From: Hibiscus mutabilis
Lineage: Eukaryota > Streptophyta > Magnoliopsida > Malvales > Malvaceae
Assembly (NCBI GenBank): GCA_019671005.1
Contig: CM033745.1
Span: forward strand, 35,429,526-35,493,525
DNA length: 64,000 nucleotides
Direction: 5' to 3'
Shown here one piece after another: positions 46,622 to 58,985 of this stretch (positions are counted from its first letter, which is position 1; each line of letters opens with the position of its first letter). The notes beneath the pieces were generated by a model. The model was not told where the DNA came from, searched no databases, and saw only the letters and a list, made by a program, of their open reading frames with translations. The position numbers were made by a program, and so were the translations under genes.

Positions 46622-48027
46622 TTTCATTTACGTTCAAAATTCACCCTCGTTGGATGCAAACCATCAGTCAACTAACGGTCAACACCCTTTGATGACGTGG
46701 CATGTCTACACAGTAGGACTTGTTGACGTGGCGATACCATATGTATAGAGATGCTGACGTGGCATTATATTTTTTTCCAAAAAAAACAAATATTTTTTAT
46801 ATTTATTTTTATATTAAAATTTAACCGATTAAATGATGACACGTGGCATTATTGGTTTTAGAGTGGAGAATTAATTAAAATTATGAAATGAAGGGGTTGG
46901 GGTTTGAACCCAGGTCTAGTGGGTGAAAGTTAACACCAAATATTTTATATAACCTCATCAAACTAGCATGGCTTCTTCTTCTTCCAAGATTGTTGTTCTT
47001 TGACAAAATCTCCATAATTTATTCTTTTTTCTTCCAAGATTTTTATCAAACAATGTACTGGGAAATTGCTTGCTTGCTTTCAAGGCTCGAACAAACCCAA
47101 AAAAATTTATAATGAATCTTCACATATTTGTGCACTTATTTCTTGAGGACAAGTGATTATCGAAACACCAGGTCAATCAATGAACTACAAACATTCGTAC
47201 ATTGACTTCTGTAACAACCATTATGGGATTAGTTACCTGTGAATCTCATTTGTATATTCCCTAATGGCAGGCAGTGGTTTGCAAAATTTTAAAAGAAAAA
47301 ACTCTGAAACGACAAAGCAAGTGCGAGACAATTCATAGCTTGCATCAATTAGTTCAGGATTGAGCTTGCTTGCTTACAAAGTTAGGAGGTTAATATGTAA
47401 AGATTCTTTATAAAAGTTTATGGGTTTGTTCGTGCCCTGAAAGTAAGGAAGCAATTTCCCCTTACTCTGGAAGAGAAGAAACCATGCTAGTGGGTTGAGG
47501 TAATATAGAATATTTGGTGTTAATTTACAAACTTAGAAAATTGATTTGGTGGTTAGGCACTAAGCTTTTCACCCACTAGACTCAAGTTCAAATCCTACCC
47601 CCTCTTTTTCATAATTTAAATTATTTCTCTACTCTAAAATCAATTCGATGATGCCATGTGTTATCATTTGATTGATTAAAATGTAATATAAAAATAAATA
47701 TAAAAATATATGTTTTTTTAAATTATAATGTCACGTCAGCAAGTCCTATCGTGTAGACATGTCACATCATTAAAGGGTGTTACCCCTCTTTTTCATAATT
47801 TAAATTATTTCTCTACTCTAAAATCAATTCGATGATGCCATGTGTTATCATTTGATTGATTAAAATGTAATGTAAAAATAAATATAAAAATATATGTTTT
47901 TTTTTAAATTATAATGTCACGTCAACAAGTCCTATCGTGTAGACATGTCACATCATTAAAGGGTGTTGACCGTTAGTTGACTGACGGTTTTCATCCAACA
48001 AGGGTAAATTTTGAACGTAAATGAAAT
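46622..48027. mobile_element. Foldback element with long imperfect inverted arms
   Basis: The left arm 46622-47128 matches the reverse complement of the right arm 47392-48027. Paired landmarks: TTTACGTTCAAAATT with AATTTTGAACGTAAA; CAACTAACGGTCAACACCCT with its complement near 47964; GGGAAATTGCTT with AAGCAATTTCCC. The 263-bp centre (47129-47391) has no ORF. The right arm has an internal tandem duplication of about 185 bp (47596-47780 and 47781-47966) and a tRNA-like stretch at 47541-47602. No transposase is present. It is probably a non-autonomous MULE or Foldback type. Confidence 0.75.
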
Positions 48028-48089
48028 ATTCATTTAATTATGTCTTACTTTTTTGTTCTTTTAAAAAACAATAATATTGTACCTATGGT

Positions 48090-48268
48090 AGCAAAGGTGG
48101 AGTCAGGATCTCAATTGGAGGGAGTAAAGTATAATTTTTTTAAAAAAATAAGAATAATTTATAATTATCTCATAATATTTTCAAATTTATTATATGAATT
48201 AAAGTTAAAAATAATTTGGGGTGGGAGCACAACCTCTCCCTCCGTAGTTGTAGTTTCGTCCCTGCATG
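48090..48268. repeat. Small AT-rich repeat module ending TTTCGTCCCTG
   Basis: Begins AAAGGTGGAGTCAGGATCTC and ends GTAGTTTCGTCCCTGCATGG. Similar in plan to modules at about 44150-44476, 46285-46433 and 49190-49520 (GGGG-rich start, AT-rich core, end in (T)CCCTG). The family is not identified. Confidence 0.4.
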
Positions 48269-48357
48269 GTAAGATATCCTAAGGAAAAATACATTCGGTT
48301 ACCATATATTTCATTGTTCATTGAGGTTGAAATTACAAATTAAAATATAAGTAGAGC

Positions 48358-48899
48358 TTAGTCTGAAGGAGAACAATGGCAATAGTTGTTTACATAAGCT
48401 CCTACAAGTGCCAAAGAAATAGCTAATGTCACGATTTTCAAACCTATTTTTTTATTCAAGTTCATTAAAGATGATAAACCGGTTGAAGCTTTAACATTCT
48501 CAGTAGCAGCATCTACAGAAGAAACGGTGGGAATTATTTGTTTAGGCATTACCAAGTAAAGGATGCTATTAGAGAATTTTGCATGAATTTGGCTTGGTTG
48601 ATAATTTTCTGAAACCGGAAATTCTCTCCTGAATCGGCTTATTCTTTTCGATTTATCTTCATCCATTCGACGTTCTCCGGAGATTACTAACATCCCGGAG
48701 GTATTAATTTGAACTTTGAGTTGCTGCCTCTTGAATCCTACAAAATTTTGTTCATTTGAAGATGGTTGATGGAAATATAAAACGTTACATGTACCTATTT
48801 ACCTGGAAGATGGACTTCAAGGGCATCACTCATTTGATCCTTTTTCCATTTGCACAAAGGCTCAAAATCTGCATAAATGGTTTCCATGGAAGCCTGCAT
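48358..48899 (-). CDS. RTM2-like small heat-shock domain protein with C-terminal membrane anchor
   Basis: Two exons on the minus strand: 48899-48803 and 48737-48358 (stop included), GT-AG intron of 65 bp, 158 aa. The start at 48899 (MQASMETIYADFEPLCKW) puts the usual short lead before the alpha-crystallin domain; upstream in-frame residues are not family-like. The domain runs over about residues 10-90: DALEVHLPG, then FKRQQLKVQINTSGMLVISG, ISRFRREFPVSENYQP and FSNSILYLVMPKQ. The C-terminus carries one hydrophobic span (about residues 131-150, LKIVTLAISLALVGAYV). This matches RTM2-type proteins, HSP20-like membrane proteins of phloem, of which the Arabidopsis member restricts long-distance movement of a potyvirus. 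Whether this copy has that role is unknown. At 158 aa it is much shorter than Arabidopsis RTM2, as are many RTM2-like family members. No damage is seen. Confidence 0.85.
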
Positions 48900-50492
48900 C
48901 TTCTCCTTTTGTTCCCTTTTAGGATTATTTATAGTTATATATATATATATAAGAAACTGAGAAAGATTCCTTTTTGGCTTTTGAAAGATTGGGTTACTTG
49001 CAGGTTTTCCCTCAAAATACCATGGATGAAGCAACTATTTTGCTTTTTATTCCCAAGTTTTCTTCAGCCTTTACACCTAGGCATGACTACTTTTTGAGAG
49101 ATCCTTAGTCGATGAGTCTGGGTAAGAGTAAGACATCCGTAAGGTCGTGTGACATTCACCAACAGAAGTTGGTAAGGTCGGTTGTAAGTGGAGGGTGGGA
49201 GGGACAATTGCCCCTTAATTTTATCAGTTTAATTATATTTTAAGTTATTGATATTTTTAAAACTATTTTGATTAAATTCTTGCCCCTTTCGCAATTGTTT
49301 GGTATAATTTATTTTTAAGAGCTTATTAATTTTAAAATTAATTAAATTAAGTATTGATTCCTCAATTTTCTTGGTTTAATTACATTTTAACCCCTTTTAA
49401 TTTTAAAAGTAGTGAAATTAAATCACAACTCCTTTAATTTTATGGTTTAATTACTTTTTAAGATTTTCATCATTCTAAAATAAAACAACTTGTCCTCTCA
49501 CGATTCAATCATGACTCTATCCTGAACAGGTTGGACGTGCATCCAATTTCATGGGCAACAATGGAGATAGGTGACTCTAGTCACTCAATCAACAGCCTTA
49601 TTACATTCTCTACAAATGAAAAAAAAAGAACCTGAAGAAAATATTTTGACAAAGGTCAAATGGTCTCGTTCAGCAGTAGTACTTTCCCACCAAGAAGGGT
49701 CTTTCTCCACAAGTCTATTACCGAATGTAAAAGGAAGTGGATAATCTGTTGAAGTCAGTTGGGCTGTTGTAACTAATTGGGCTATATAATCAATGTAATG
49801 GGCTTGCAGTCCGATAGAATTAATGGTATTTTGTGTATCAGTTTGTAAGGTTTTCTGGATTCAAAATACACTGAATTTCTCTCCGACTTTCTTGGTCAAA
49901 ATCCCTAGTCCCTCATAGCTTCTACAGTTCATCTTCTTCACCATGATTCATCTATGCGTTAACACCGAAAACACAATTATTCGATTAAAAAATTACATGA
50001 GAGAAATTGTCGTAAGGGATGGAACGAGGCTGTAAAAATTGTATATGATTTAGAATATTTTTAGAAATTTTTTATATATTTTCTATTGAAAACTTATTTT
50101 ACCTCCTAATTTTTTTTAAATTCGTCTCCTAACATAAAATATTGCGTTCATCTCTGTTTGTCGAAAAAAAACTACTAACACCCAATCGACACATCAACAG
50201 CAACAACAACATACGATTCAAAAGCGAGCCATGCTAGTACTTTTTACGTAGCGGAGGACCATAATCTCCCACAACAGAACAATATCTCATAAAAATAGTA
50301 GTATTAGTAACAGTAACACTTTTTCACTGTATTGAGCACATTAGACTACTAGACTAGACCATCTCAAGTAATAAATATCCAATCCTTTGAAGGGATGCTT
50401 ATCATCCACTCAAACTTGAAAAGTCAGAGCAAAACTAGAAAACATAAAAAATGGATTTGCTTTGAACATTCATTCTTCTTCCTTCCCATCAT
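48900..50492. other. Intergenic region
   Basis: Contains a TA microsatellite at about 48937-48951, an AT-rich module at 49190-49520, and at about 49750-49945 a stretch that resembles the end of a Copia LTR (TTGGGCTGTTGTAAC..., TGAATTTCTCTCCGACTTTC). No gene is supported. Confidence 0.4.
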
Positions 50493-51215
50493 CATGTTTA
50501 ATCAAAACACCATGGCAAGCATTGCTGCTCAAACCCAGTATTCACTTGAATCTCACATTCACCTCTATTTTCATCTTATTCCACTACCCAACTTCATTAA
50601 ACACCCTGAAAAGCATCACAAGCTACACCCTTCAGTCCCAGACATCATAATAGAAGCTAAATCACTCTTCCATCTAGCTTTCCCCTATTGCCTTAACTGC
50701 CCTCATTCCCTATTCTCGTTCCATCATTTCCATGCTTTTTCTCGACCATCTCGGCGATACCCATCTTGCCGTTGGTTCTCTAGCAATGGCCTTTGCTAAC
50801 ATCACAGGCTACTCTCTTCTCTCTGGCCTTGCTTTAGGTATGGATTATGGAGCCACTATGTTCTCAAGCCTTTGGCGCTCAAAGACCTAAACTTTTGTCT
50901 TTTTAACACTTCACCGCTACGTTGTTTTCCTCTTGTTCATTTCCGTATTGATTTCTTTTCTTTGGATCAACATTTTCAACATTCTGGTTTATCTTCATCA
51001 AGATCCTTATATCACTCGTATCGCCCATACATACTTACTCTTTTCCCTCCTTGATCTCTTCCCCAACGCTTTCGTTCATCCAATCCGCATTTACCTTCGC
51101 GCTCAAAGCATCACCCACCCGTCACTTTAGTAACCTTCGCTGCCACCCTTCTTCATTTACCAATCAACTTATTACTCGTCTCCCATTTCAACTTTGGCGT
51201 CGCGGCCGTCGCAGC
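50493..51215 (+). pseudogene. MATE efflux transporter pseudogene, 5' part
   Basis: Starts at ATG 50493 (MFNQNTMASIAAQTQ). After EAKSLFHLAFP an extra C near 50682 shifts the frame; the next frame reads ALTALIPYSRSIISMLFLDH and LGDTHLAVGSLAMAFANITG, then a further shift near 50845 before CSQAFGAQRPK, and more changes before LISFLWINIFNILVYLHQDP, DLFPNAFVHPIRIYLRAQSI and LPINLLLVSHFNFGVAAVAA. These are the first six membrane segments of plant MATE transporters of the DTX48-56 type, which export organic cations or hormones-related compounds. A Copia LTR cuts the gene at 51216 and no 3' half is seen to the right. Confidence 0.85.
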
Positions 51216-51687
51216 TGTTAGAACCAAACCATAATTGGATATAAAATCTAACCTAGGATCTATCATGTCAAATCATCAAAGTACAATAAACTGAATGTGG
51301 AAGCGTACCTAAATTAATCGATAGATGAAAATCTTGAATCCTTTGATGAAGATCGGCTAAAAGGTGGTTGTGATCTTCCAAGAAGATAGGTTAGCTCTTG
51401 CCATAAAAACTTTCTGACGAGGACACGAGTGATACTAGTTAACATATTTCTTGGTCCCTACCACTACCTCTTTATATAGTTGATTATTAAATCAACTATT
51501 AAATATTTATAACCATGTCCCTCATTGAATTATAAATATATCTTACGATATCTACACTTTTATTTTCATGACACTTTAATACCTATGGCACGCTTAACAT
51601 AATTGATCACTTGATTTTGTGTCATACTTTATAATAGCACCATACATTTTACATATGTGCCCACAATTGCATATTTTAATCTAACAA
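51216..51687 (-). repeat. LTR of a minus-strand Copia element
   Basis: TGTTAGA at the left and TCTAACA at the right, 472 bp. A purine tract (GTGGGAGAT on the minus strand, next to 51688) marks it as the 3' LTR of an element read on the minus strand. It is inserted in the MATE pseudogene after GCAGC. Confidence 0.8.
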
Positions 51688-54300
51688 TCTCCCACTTGGG
51701 TAACATATGCTTCCTGATAAATGTACAACCTTATGAGCTCAAAAATTTGCTATTATATAATAGGTATTCTATAACAATCTCGTTCATCAACTATATCCAT
51801 ATAGGATCAAAACAGCCTTTGCCATATCAATCATGACTAGACCCATCAATGGTCACATATACAAATATAGTCAAATGACATAAATCAATCATGGATGCAT
51901 AGCATGGAAAATTACATGAAATGTGAACCGAACATGTCTATTTTCAACTGGTCCTCTTAAACCTTAGTAAGATCAACTTTACTGAATTCAGAGTGTGCAC
52001 AAACCAAAAGAACTTTATTTATGCAGAAAATAATCTTGAAATATCCTTAAACTAAACTAACTGAAATTGTGTTTAAAACGAATGAGCATTTTTTAAAATT
52101 ACAAACTCCCACTAAAACCGAATATCCTTAATAACATTACACCCGCATGAGTAGTGTGCTCATGAAAGAGCTAGAGTGATAGTTTCTTAATAAGCGCGCA
52201 ATTGTGGAGTTTGAACCAACATGCTCTATAGACGCACAACCACTCTAAATTTTCTTTAACAACTAGGAACTAAATATTTATGTGTTTCAATTTTGAAGTG
52301 TTCCTATTATTTATAGAATAAATGAATACATATTTATTATCACAAAATAACTATAGTGGTCTTTCTATTCAATATAAAATTAGCAGCTCATGTGACAAAA
52401 TTCTTTTGCATCAATATTCTATTAGAATCGAAGTCTGTAAACCTGATGATTTTTAACTTACCAGAACTCCAATATGTGAGCATGTAATTTTTGTTTTCTA
52501 AATATATCTCATAACCCTTTTGGATGCTATCCAATGGTCCATATTAGGGTTGCTTAAATATCTGCCTAACATTCCAACAATGTATGCAATAACTAAACAC
52601 ATGCATACTTGATCATAAATTAGATTCTCAATAGCCTATGAATATGAAACCTTTTTTACTTTTTAAAATTTTAAGGTTACTTTTAGGGCATTGAATAAGA
52701 TCAAATTTGTCTTCTTTAGGAATGTGAGTATCACTTGGTTTAGTCCCACTGAACTTGTAATATATACAATCATCAACCAAATTTATCTTAGAACCGAAGG
52801 AGATCATTACTTGGTGAAATTTCTAATATCATTCTAATTAAGCCCATAGATGAATTTCCTTAATTTGCATATCACTGACTTTGTATCATTAAACACAAAT
52901 TTTCTGATTGCACCAAATTGTTTTATCAATGTTGCCATTGAAAAATACATTCTTAACATTCATCTAATGTAGCTCAAAATTAAAATAAGTAACAAGCATC
53001 ATGATTATCCTAAAATAATCTTTCAATGAAACTTGAGAGAAAGTCTCTACAAAATCAATGTTTTCTTTTAGAGTATATCCTTTAGATACAAGACGTGTCA
53101 TATACTTATCCATATTACTATTTCCATCCTTATTGGCTTTAAATATCCATTTACAACCAATTGGTTTGCACCTTAAGGTAATGAGACAAGTTCTTAAACT
53201 TTATTGTCTTGCATAAAATTATATTCTTCTTGAATGACATCAATCCACTTTTGAGAGTTAGAACTTTTATGATCTGATAAAAAATGGTTGGTCATTTTCT
53301 ATCATTTCATTGTTACCTTATTTTCTTAAAGAAATACGATATAATAATCTGGAATAGTATTTCATCTTCCTCTCATGGACCTCTTTAATGACACTTGTTT
53401 TTTAAAGGTTGTTGAGTTTATTCTGCTAAAATAATTACCTTATCTTGAATGAGAGTTGTTCAACATTTGAGGTTCTAGATTCACTTCTTGATCAATGATA
53501 AGTGTGAAAACCTAAACATCATCAAAAGTGATAGTATGAATTAAATTATAATCCAATTCCTCCCTAAAAGCAATGTATCTAACCTTATTTCTCCCTTCAA
53601 ACTCAACATCCTAAAAAAATGTTATAAATCTCTCTTTAAAATAATCCTAATTGTGAAATCATACAATTTACATCCCATGGATCACTCAAAATAACTGAAG
53701 TAGTTGCTCAGTTTTGAAGTTTAATTTCTTCACATAGGTTCTAACTTATACAAAAGAATCAACACTTTGTACTTATTGTTGTTTCTTTTGAGTAGAACCC
53801 TTAGTAACTTTATTCTAATATTTTCTTTTATTGTCCTTATTCTTAGAGACACTAACTAAATGAGTACTTTTACACTTATAACGCTTCAACTTTTTTTATC
53901 TTTAACACAATGAGAAACGAGCTCAGTTAGAGCCTATTTCTCCTCTCTACAGTTGTAACTATTTTTAATTTCGTTAAACTGTATAAGAAGTGATACCAAA
54001 AGTAGAAGAACAAACAATTGCTAAAAAGTTCGATCTTATGTGCCTCAAATTTTGAAGCAGTATTAAACATTTCACAATGTACTCCCTCACATTTCTTTGG
54101 CCATTATATTTCATAGACATCAAAGAATGCATAAGTGGTGTCATCTTAATCTTAGTGTTTTAGGTAAAATATTTTTTAATTCGTCAAAAAAACCCTTAGT
54201 ATGAGTAATCTCTTTAGAATTGTGCTCCAAAAGACATAAAAATGTTGTATTTTATGATCATTAGACTCATACGCTTCAAACGATCCCACCTCTCAAAAAT
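51688..54300 (-). pseudogene. Decayed Copia pol on minus strand
   Basis: Minus-strand fragments: PIGCKWIFKANKDGNSNMDK, YMTRLVSKGYTLKENIDFVE (start of Copia RT, about 53170-53030), remains of a VKNAFLNG block near 52950, and SNPNMDHWIASKRVMRYI (late RT to RNase H, about 52560-52500). Many stops and deletions. Gag, protease and the second LTR are not recognised; the 5' side fades near 54300. Confidence 0.75.
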
Positions 54301-56200
54301 ACCGTTTATGAGTGCTTACCGCAGTGAGAAGTGCAAAATGTTCTTTCTTTAGTACAAAGTCTATGTTCATACATCTAAATACTATATGTAATTGTCTTCT
54401 CTATTCCTTGAAATTAGTTTTACTAAAAATAAATGTAGAATATATATTAACAGATATTGTGACAGAAAAAGATAAATTAACTAAATATAGAATAAAAATA
54501 AATAAAATAAAAACAAACTCACATAAATATTCATAAGCAAACAAATAAATTCAAAATAATGGCTAGTTTCCCTCAAGATATCAAGCACAACATTAATATC
54601 AAATCTTTGGACAGTAATATTAATTGTAAACGGTACTCTTATTGTAGCAATTAGAAATTAGCAATAAACTATGTCAAACAATATATTATAATTGTAGCAA
54701 TTGGACTAACGTCACATAAAATACCTTATAATTGTCTCATATTTATCGCCACAGTTGTCATTGTAATTCTACCAAATATTAATTTTCCTTTGGGCCAATT
54801 AATAAGCGCATAAATTACAAAATCCCATAATCATCTTGATATTTTAAATAAACTAATCAACGTAAAAGCGGTCACTTTAGTGACATAATGTTTCAATTAA
54901 TCTATTAAAATACTAGACATCCAAAACAAAAATATAAATTTATTTGTGTAGTACCTTCCTTCAACCTTGCGGAAACATCGACCCTTCTCGCGTCGATTTT
55001 GGAAAAGCCAAAACCGGTCACCCTGCAAACATAGTAACCAAGCAACCAAAAACCAAAAACTATAGAGAAAATCCTTGGAAAGAACATAATCAAAATAGGG
55101 CTTCAAAGGCGGTCGAGAGGTTTGGCGAACCACCAGAGGAGCCAAGCAAAAGAACCATTTCAATCCAGATTGGAGGGAAAATAAGATGATGATGGTCCCT
55201 CAAACTCTTTCACCGTCGAGTTTGCTGCCTCTCCTTGAAACCCATTATGGAGCCTGTGAAGATCCCGAAAGACACTGGTTGCGCAAGACTCTATCGAATA
55301 ATCTAAGGGCTTCACGAACGAAAACCAAGCACGAGGCAGGAGGGAGAAAGACAAGCGATGACAAGAGGTCGTAGAAGAAAGAGGAACTGAAAAATGAGCA
55401 GCCCCCTGTGAGGTTAGATCTAGGGTTTCAAATAAAGTATATCGGCTACCACTGTTTAGAACTTTTTTCAATTTTGTGTTATATCTCTAATAAATAAATT
55501 ATAAATAAAATTTATATTAAGATCCATCACAAATAATCAACCTATGATTGTCATCCTATGATTATAAAAGTAAAAATAATTTCTCTTTCTCCAATAAAAG
55601 AGAGTTTATTTCCCTTAAAAAGTCTTGAAGGACTTTCAGACTCATGAATACCGGATATTTCATGTATGCTCTCAAAATACTCTTTTATGCATGGAATAAA
55701 ACTTTTTTATGCTTTTCGGTACTTCTTTTGTATCTCAACATTAAAAAATTAATTTTTAAATTCTATTTTTAAATTTTAAATTATAACCTTAATCTTTAAA
55801 CATTAAAAAATACATCATACTCTTAATTCCTTAAAACATAACATTAAATCTTAAACTTAATTTATTAATACGGAACATAAAATATGACTAAAAATAGTAA
55901 GATTTCTATTCTGGTGTATGAGTCTCAGACCATCTCCTTTAACCACTCACCATCTAAATTTGAAAAAGGTGGATAAATATCGTCAGCCATTATGAATCAG
56001 TACCCTACATTAACATTTTAGTCCCTTTGTTTCTATTTCTGTCATACTAATATTTTATATGTCGATAGTGCATTTTTTTTAATTGAATATTGTTGATCAC
56101 TTTATTCAATGTAGGAGACAAACCAATAAGAGGAGGGACAAAACCGGAAACAGGGCAAACCGGTTACCCAAAAAGGAGAAGACAAAACAATAATAAACAT
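54301..56200. other. Intergenic region with an unassigned GC-richer block
   Basis: 54301-54940 and 55480-56200 are AT-rich with no ORF; 55740-55890 has degenerate CTTAAACC-like repeats. The block 54945-55450 is GC-richer; its minus-strand frames have no recognisable domain, and on the minus strand it looks like an untranslated leader (AAACCCTAGATC near 55425). It may belong to the LINE family nearby. Confidence 0.35.
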
Positions 56201-57212
56201 AACAATGGAAATTGAAAAGACAAAGAAACTGGATCAGCAAAGCCATCTGAGAACTAGCTCGAACATACTGAGGAGCAAGGATTTGAAAACGGTTGCATGC
56301 AGATGGGTTTCAAGACAATCGGAGCAAAGATCAGGGATCTCCGATAATGAGAAGAGATCGCGGAGTCTGTCAGTTAGGGGATCAACCCACCACCGATCTC
56401 GAGCAATAGTGCCTTCAATTGCCGAAGGGGCTTCCTCAATCCAGACCATCACCTGGGAAAGAGATTGACCCATGGTGGCCAGAGCATGAGCCGCGGAATT
56501 AGAGGAGCAGCGGACAAAAGAAAAAAGACAAGTTATCAAACTCCAATTGTTGTAGAAGACATCTTACGATGACGTTCACGGCATCACCTTCAACGACCGC
56601 TCTACGAAACCCCAGCTCTCGGGTGAGACTTACCGCATACTCACAAGCTCGGGCTTCAGCTAATTCAGGGCTTAGGGGAATTTGATTCGGGTAAGAACTT
56701 GATGCCATAACCAAACCCTCAGAATTTCTAATTAACACCCCCAAGGCTGATTTTGAAGTATTTTTTTTTATCAAAACTAGCATCAAAATTTGTTTTGACA
56801 GAATCTTCTGGAGGAGGTAACTAATGGTCCATCGTAGAGCTTCTTGGGTTAGGATTCTTTACCGATAAAATATTTAAATTATCATTTAACTTTAATTTTG
56901 CTTTGTGACTTATTTTGGTCACTCAATTTTAAAAAAATTAATTTTATTATTAAATTTTAAATGTTAACCTATTTTAGTCACTTTACCGTTAACTCAGTTA
57001 GTGAACGATGATATGACTTTTTATAATAATTTTTTCAGCCATGCTAGATTTGAATCATTTAAAAAATGATTAATGAAATAAATGAATAATATTATGGGTT
57101 ATTTAAAGGAAGCAAAAATATCTCTAACCCTAATATTTTAAACATTTAAAAAAAGAGGAGAACTGAAGGCGACGTCGATCTGTAAGTTTGGAAAGCCGAT
57201 GACGTTGGAGAG

Positions 57213-57527
57213 ATGGTGTCAATAATTAAAGAGAATAAAAATTCAGTCTGCTAGTGTGAGAAGCCGACGACGTTGAAGACCTCTTGGTCAGATAACAACC
57301 CAAGAAGGCAATTTTTTGGGTGTAGTAACTATGGTAAAAATTTTCGCAAATCTTGTAATTTTTTTCAATGGTATGAGCCACTGATGACTCCACGTGCGAA
57401 TGTTATTATTGTTGATTTCTTAAGGAAGATCAGAACTAATGACAGAAAAAAAAATGAAAGAATTGCTTGGATTCTTGTTTTGATATGTATTGTTTTAGTA
57501 ACTTATTTTTTCATGGATAAGAGATGA
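57213..57527 (+). pseudogene. GRF-type zinc-finger protein carried by the MULE
   Basis: The frame from ATG 57213 has one internal TAG (57252-57254), then CEKPTTLKTSWSDNNPRRQF, FGCSNYGK, CNFFQWYEPLMTPRANVII. This is the GRF zinc finger (C...TSW..NPGRRF..C...C.FF.W), followed by a C-terminal membrane-like span (WILVLICIVLVTYFFM). Small GRF proteins of this plan are common in plants; GRF domains act in nucleic-acid binding. A similar short motif (CKFGKPMTLE) lies just upstream at 57181, suggesting a partial internal duplication. Confidence 0.7.
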
Positions 57528-57546
57528 AAGTAAACAACAATGGTAA

Positions 57547-57636
57547 CTGAAAATTGTGTTAGTGATCATTTAGAAGCTGAAAATTATGTTAGTGATCATT
57601 TAAAAGCTGAAAATTGTGTTAGTGATCATTTAAAAG
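57547..57636. repeat. Three tandem 30-bp repeats
   Basis: Unit CTGAAAATTGTGTTAGTGAT plus ten bases, repeated three times with two changes. It lies just after the GRF frame, inside the MULE. Confidence 0.9.
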
Positions 57637-58467
57637 GTTAAGTATTTTGTAATGGGGTATTTTAGAGGTTGACAGTAGGTATTTACTAGTAGTGGTTATG
57701 TGGAAGTCATAAATATATGTATCGTTGGAGTATTTCTATTCAATGAAAAAAATATTTTATGACCAAGTGATTATGCCTAAGTGATAAATGTATGTACAAG
57801 TGATAAATGGTTGTTAATCAAATCGCATGCACAAGTGATTATGCACAAGTAATAAATGTATGTATGTTGTTAATCAAATTCAATAAAATTTACATACCAC
57901 AAAAACTTTGACAATGTTCAAGCAGTAGAAAGTGTAAATTCAAATTGCATTAATATATCCCAAATGAAATAGGCTACAAATGAAGTTTAAGCTGGAGTTT
58001 AACAATGCTGTCACTAAAGGCTACAAATGAGAGATGGTACAAATGACCACAAAAGTTTCTCAAAAGATGAACAATACCACAAAATACCTAGAACAACAAT
58101 TTTCACAAAATGACTAGCACATAAATTTTCACAAAATGACTAAAATAGTTTCCACGTTCTATTTGTGCCTCTTTGACAAAATAACTAAAACAGTTTCACA
58201 AAATGACATCCATAAGTCTCCTTTGAAGTAGACGTTTACTTTTTATACACAGTTTTTCGTGTTTGAGATTCTTGAACAGTGCTCTATTGTGATGGCATCC
58301 ATCTGACAGTCATTGGTGGTCCCAGTGTTCTTTGACTCTGTTGTTGATGTTGCTGGCTGTTAGTAGGTGGCTAGAACTTGCTGAATTGGACCATGTTGGT
58401 CTCCTAACATGCACTGATAGGACTTAATTGGAATTTGAGTTGAAGTTTTAAAAACAAATGATATTAG

Positions 58468-58985
58468 TTAGTTAACATAACTTACAGGTAATTTGGAAGG
58501 TCCAGCCTTTGTAGTAGGCATTGTTGATGACTGTCTTGTATGTGCAATAGGCATTGGTTCAGAGGTATTAGACCTACTAAGCCTCGCAGTCCTTCTTGGA
58601 GCCATCCTTGCAGTCCTTGTATTGCCACCAACTTGTCCCCTACAAGATTTTTTGTTATGGTCTTTACTACCACATTTTGAACAAGTCATCTGAACACCAA
58701 ACTTACTCATTCTTTCAGTTGATGTGACTGGCTCATCAGTCTCTTTTCTTCTTTTCGTTTGAGGCCTGCCAACATGCCTTTTAATGACAGTGGGTAGGAT
58801 GGGTTTATCTGTTTGATAATGAGTCCATTGTTTTAGACCTCGATCTGGTTTAACCATATGAGAATAAATCTCCAGTTGAGTCTCATTTTTGTAGCAAGGA
58901 TTAACAAAATCTTCTGGCCTAGCTCCAATATGCAAGATTACAGAGGCAACATGTATACAAGGAATTCCTACAAAATATGCATCAT
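58468..58985 (-). pseudogene. MuDR-type transposase C-terminus (SWIM end and zinc knuckle)
   Basis: On the minus strand the frame reads GIPCIHVASVI (end of the SWIM finger, C-x-H), RPEDFVNPCYKNETQLEIYS, LPTVIKRHVGRPQTKRRKET, and a CCHC knuckle CSKCGSKDHNKKSC, with a basic tail. This is the usual end of plant MULE transposases. The DDE catalytic part is absent: upstream DNA (58985-59400) has no transposase frame. Confidence 0.8.

Noticed and set aside
54897..55471. Minus-strand frames of 88 and 103 codons as a gene
   Set aside because: No domain is recognised and the block reads more like an untranslated leader of a repeat.
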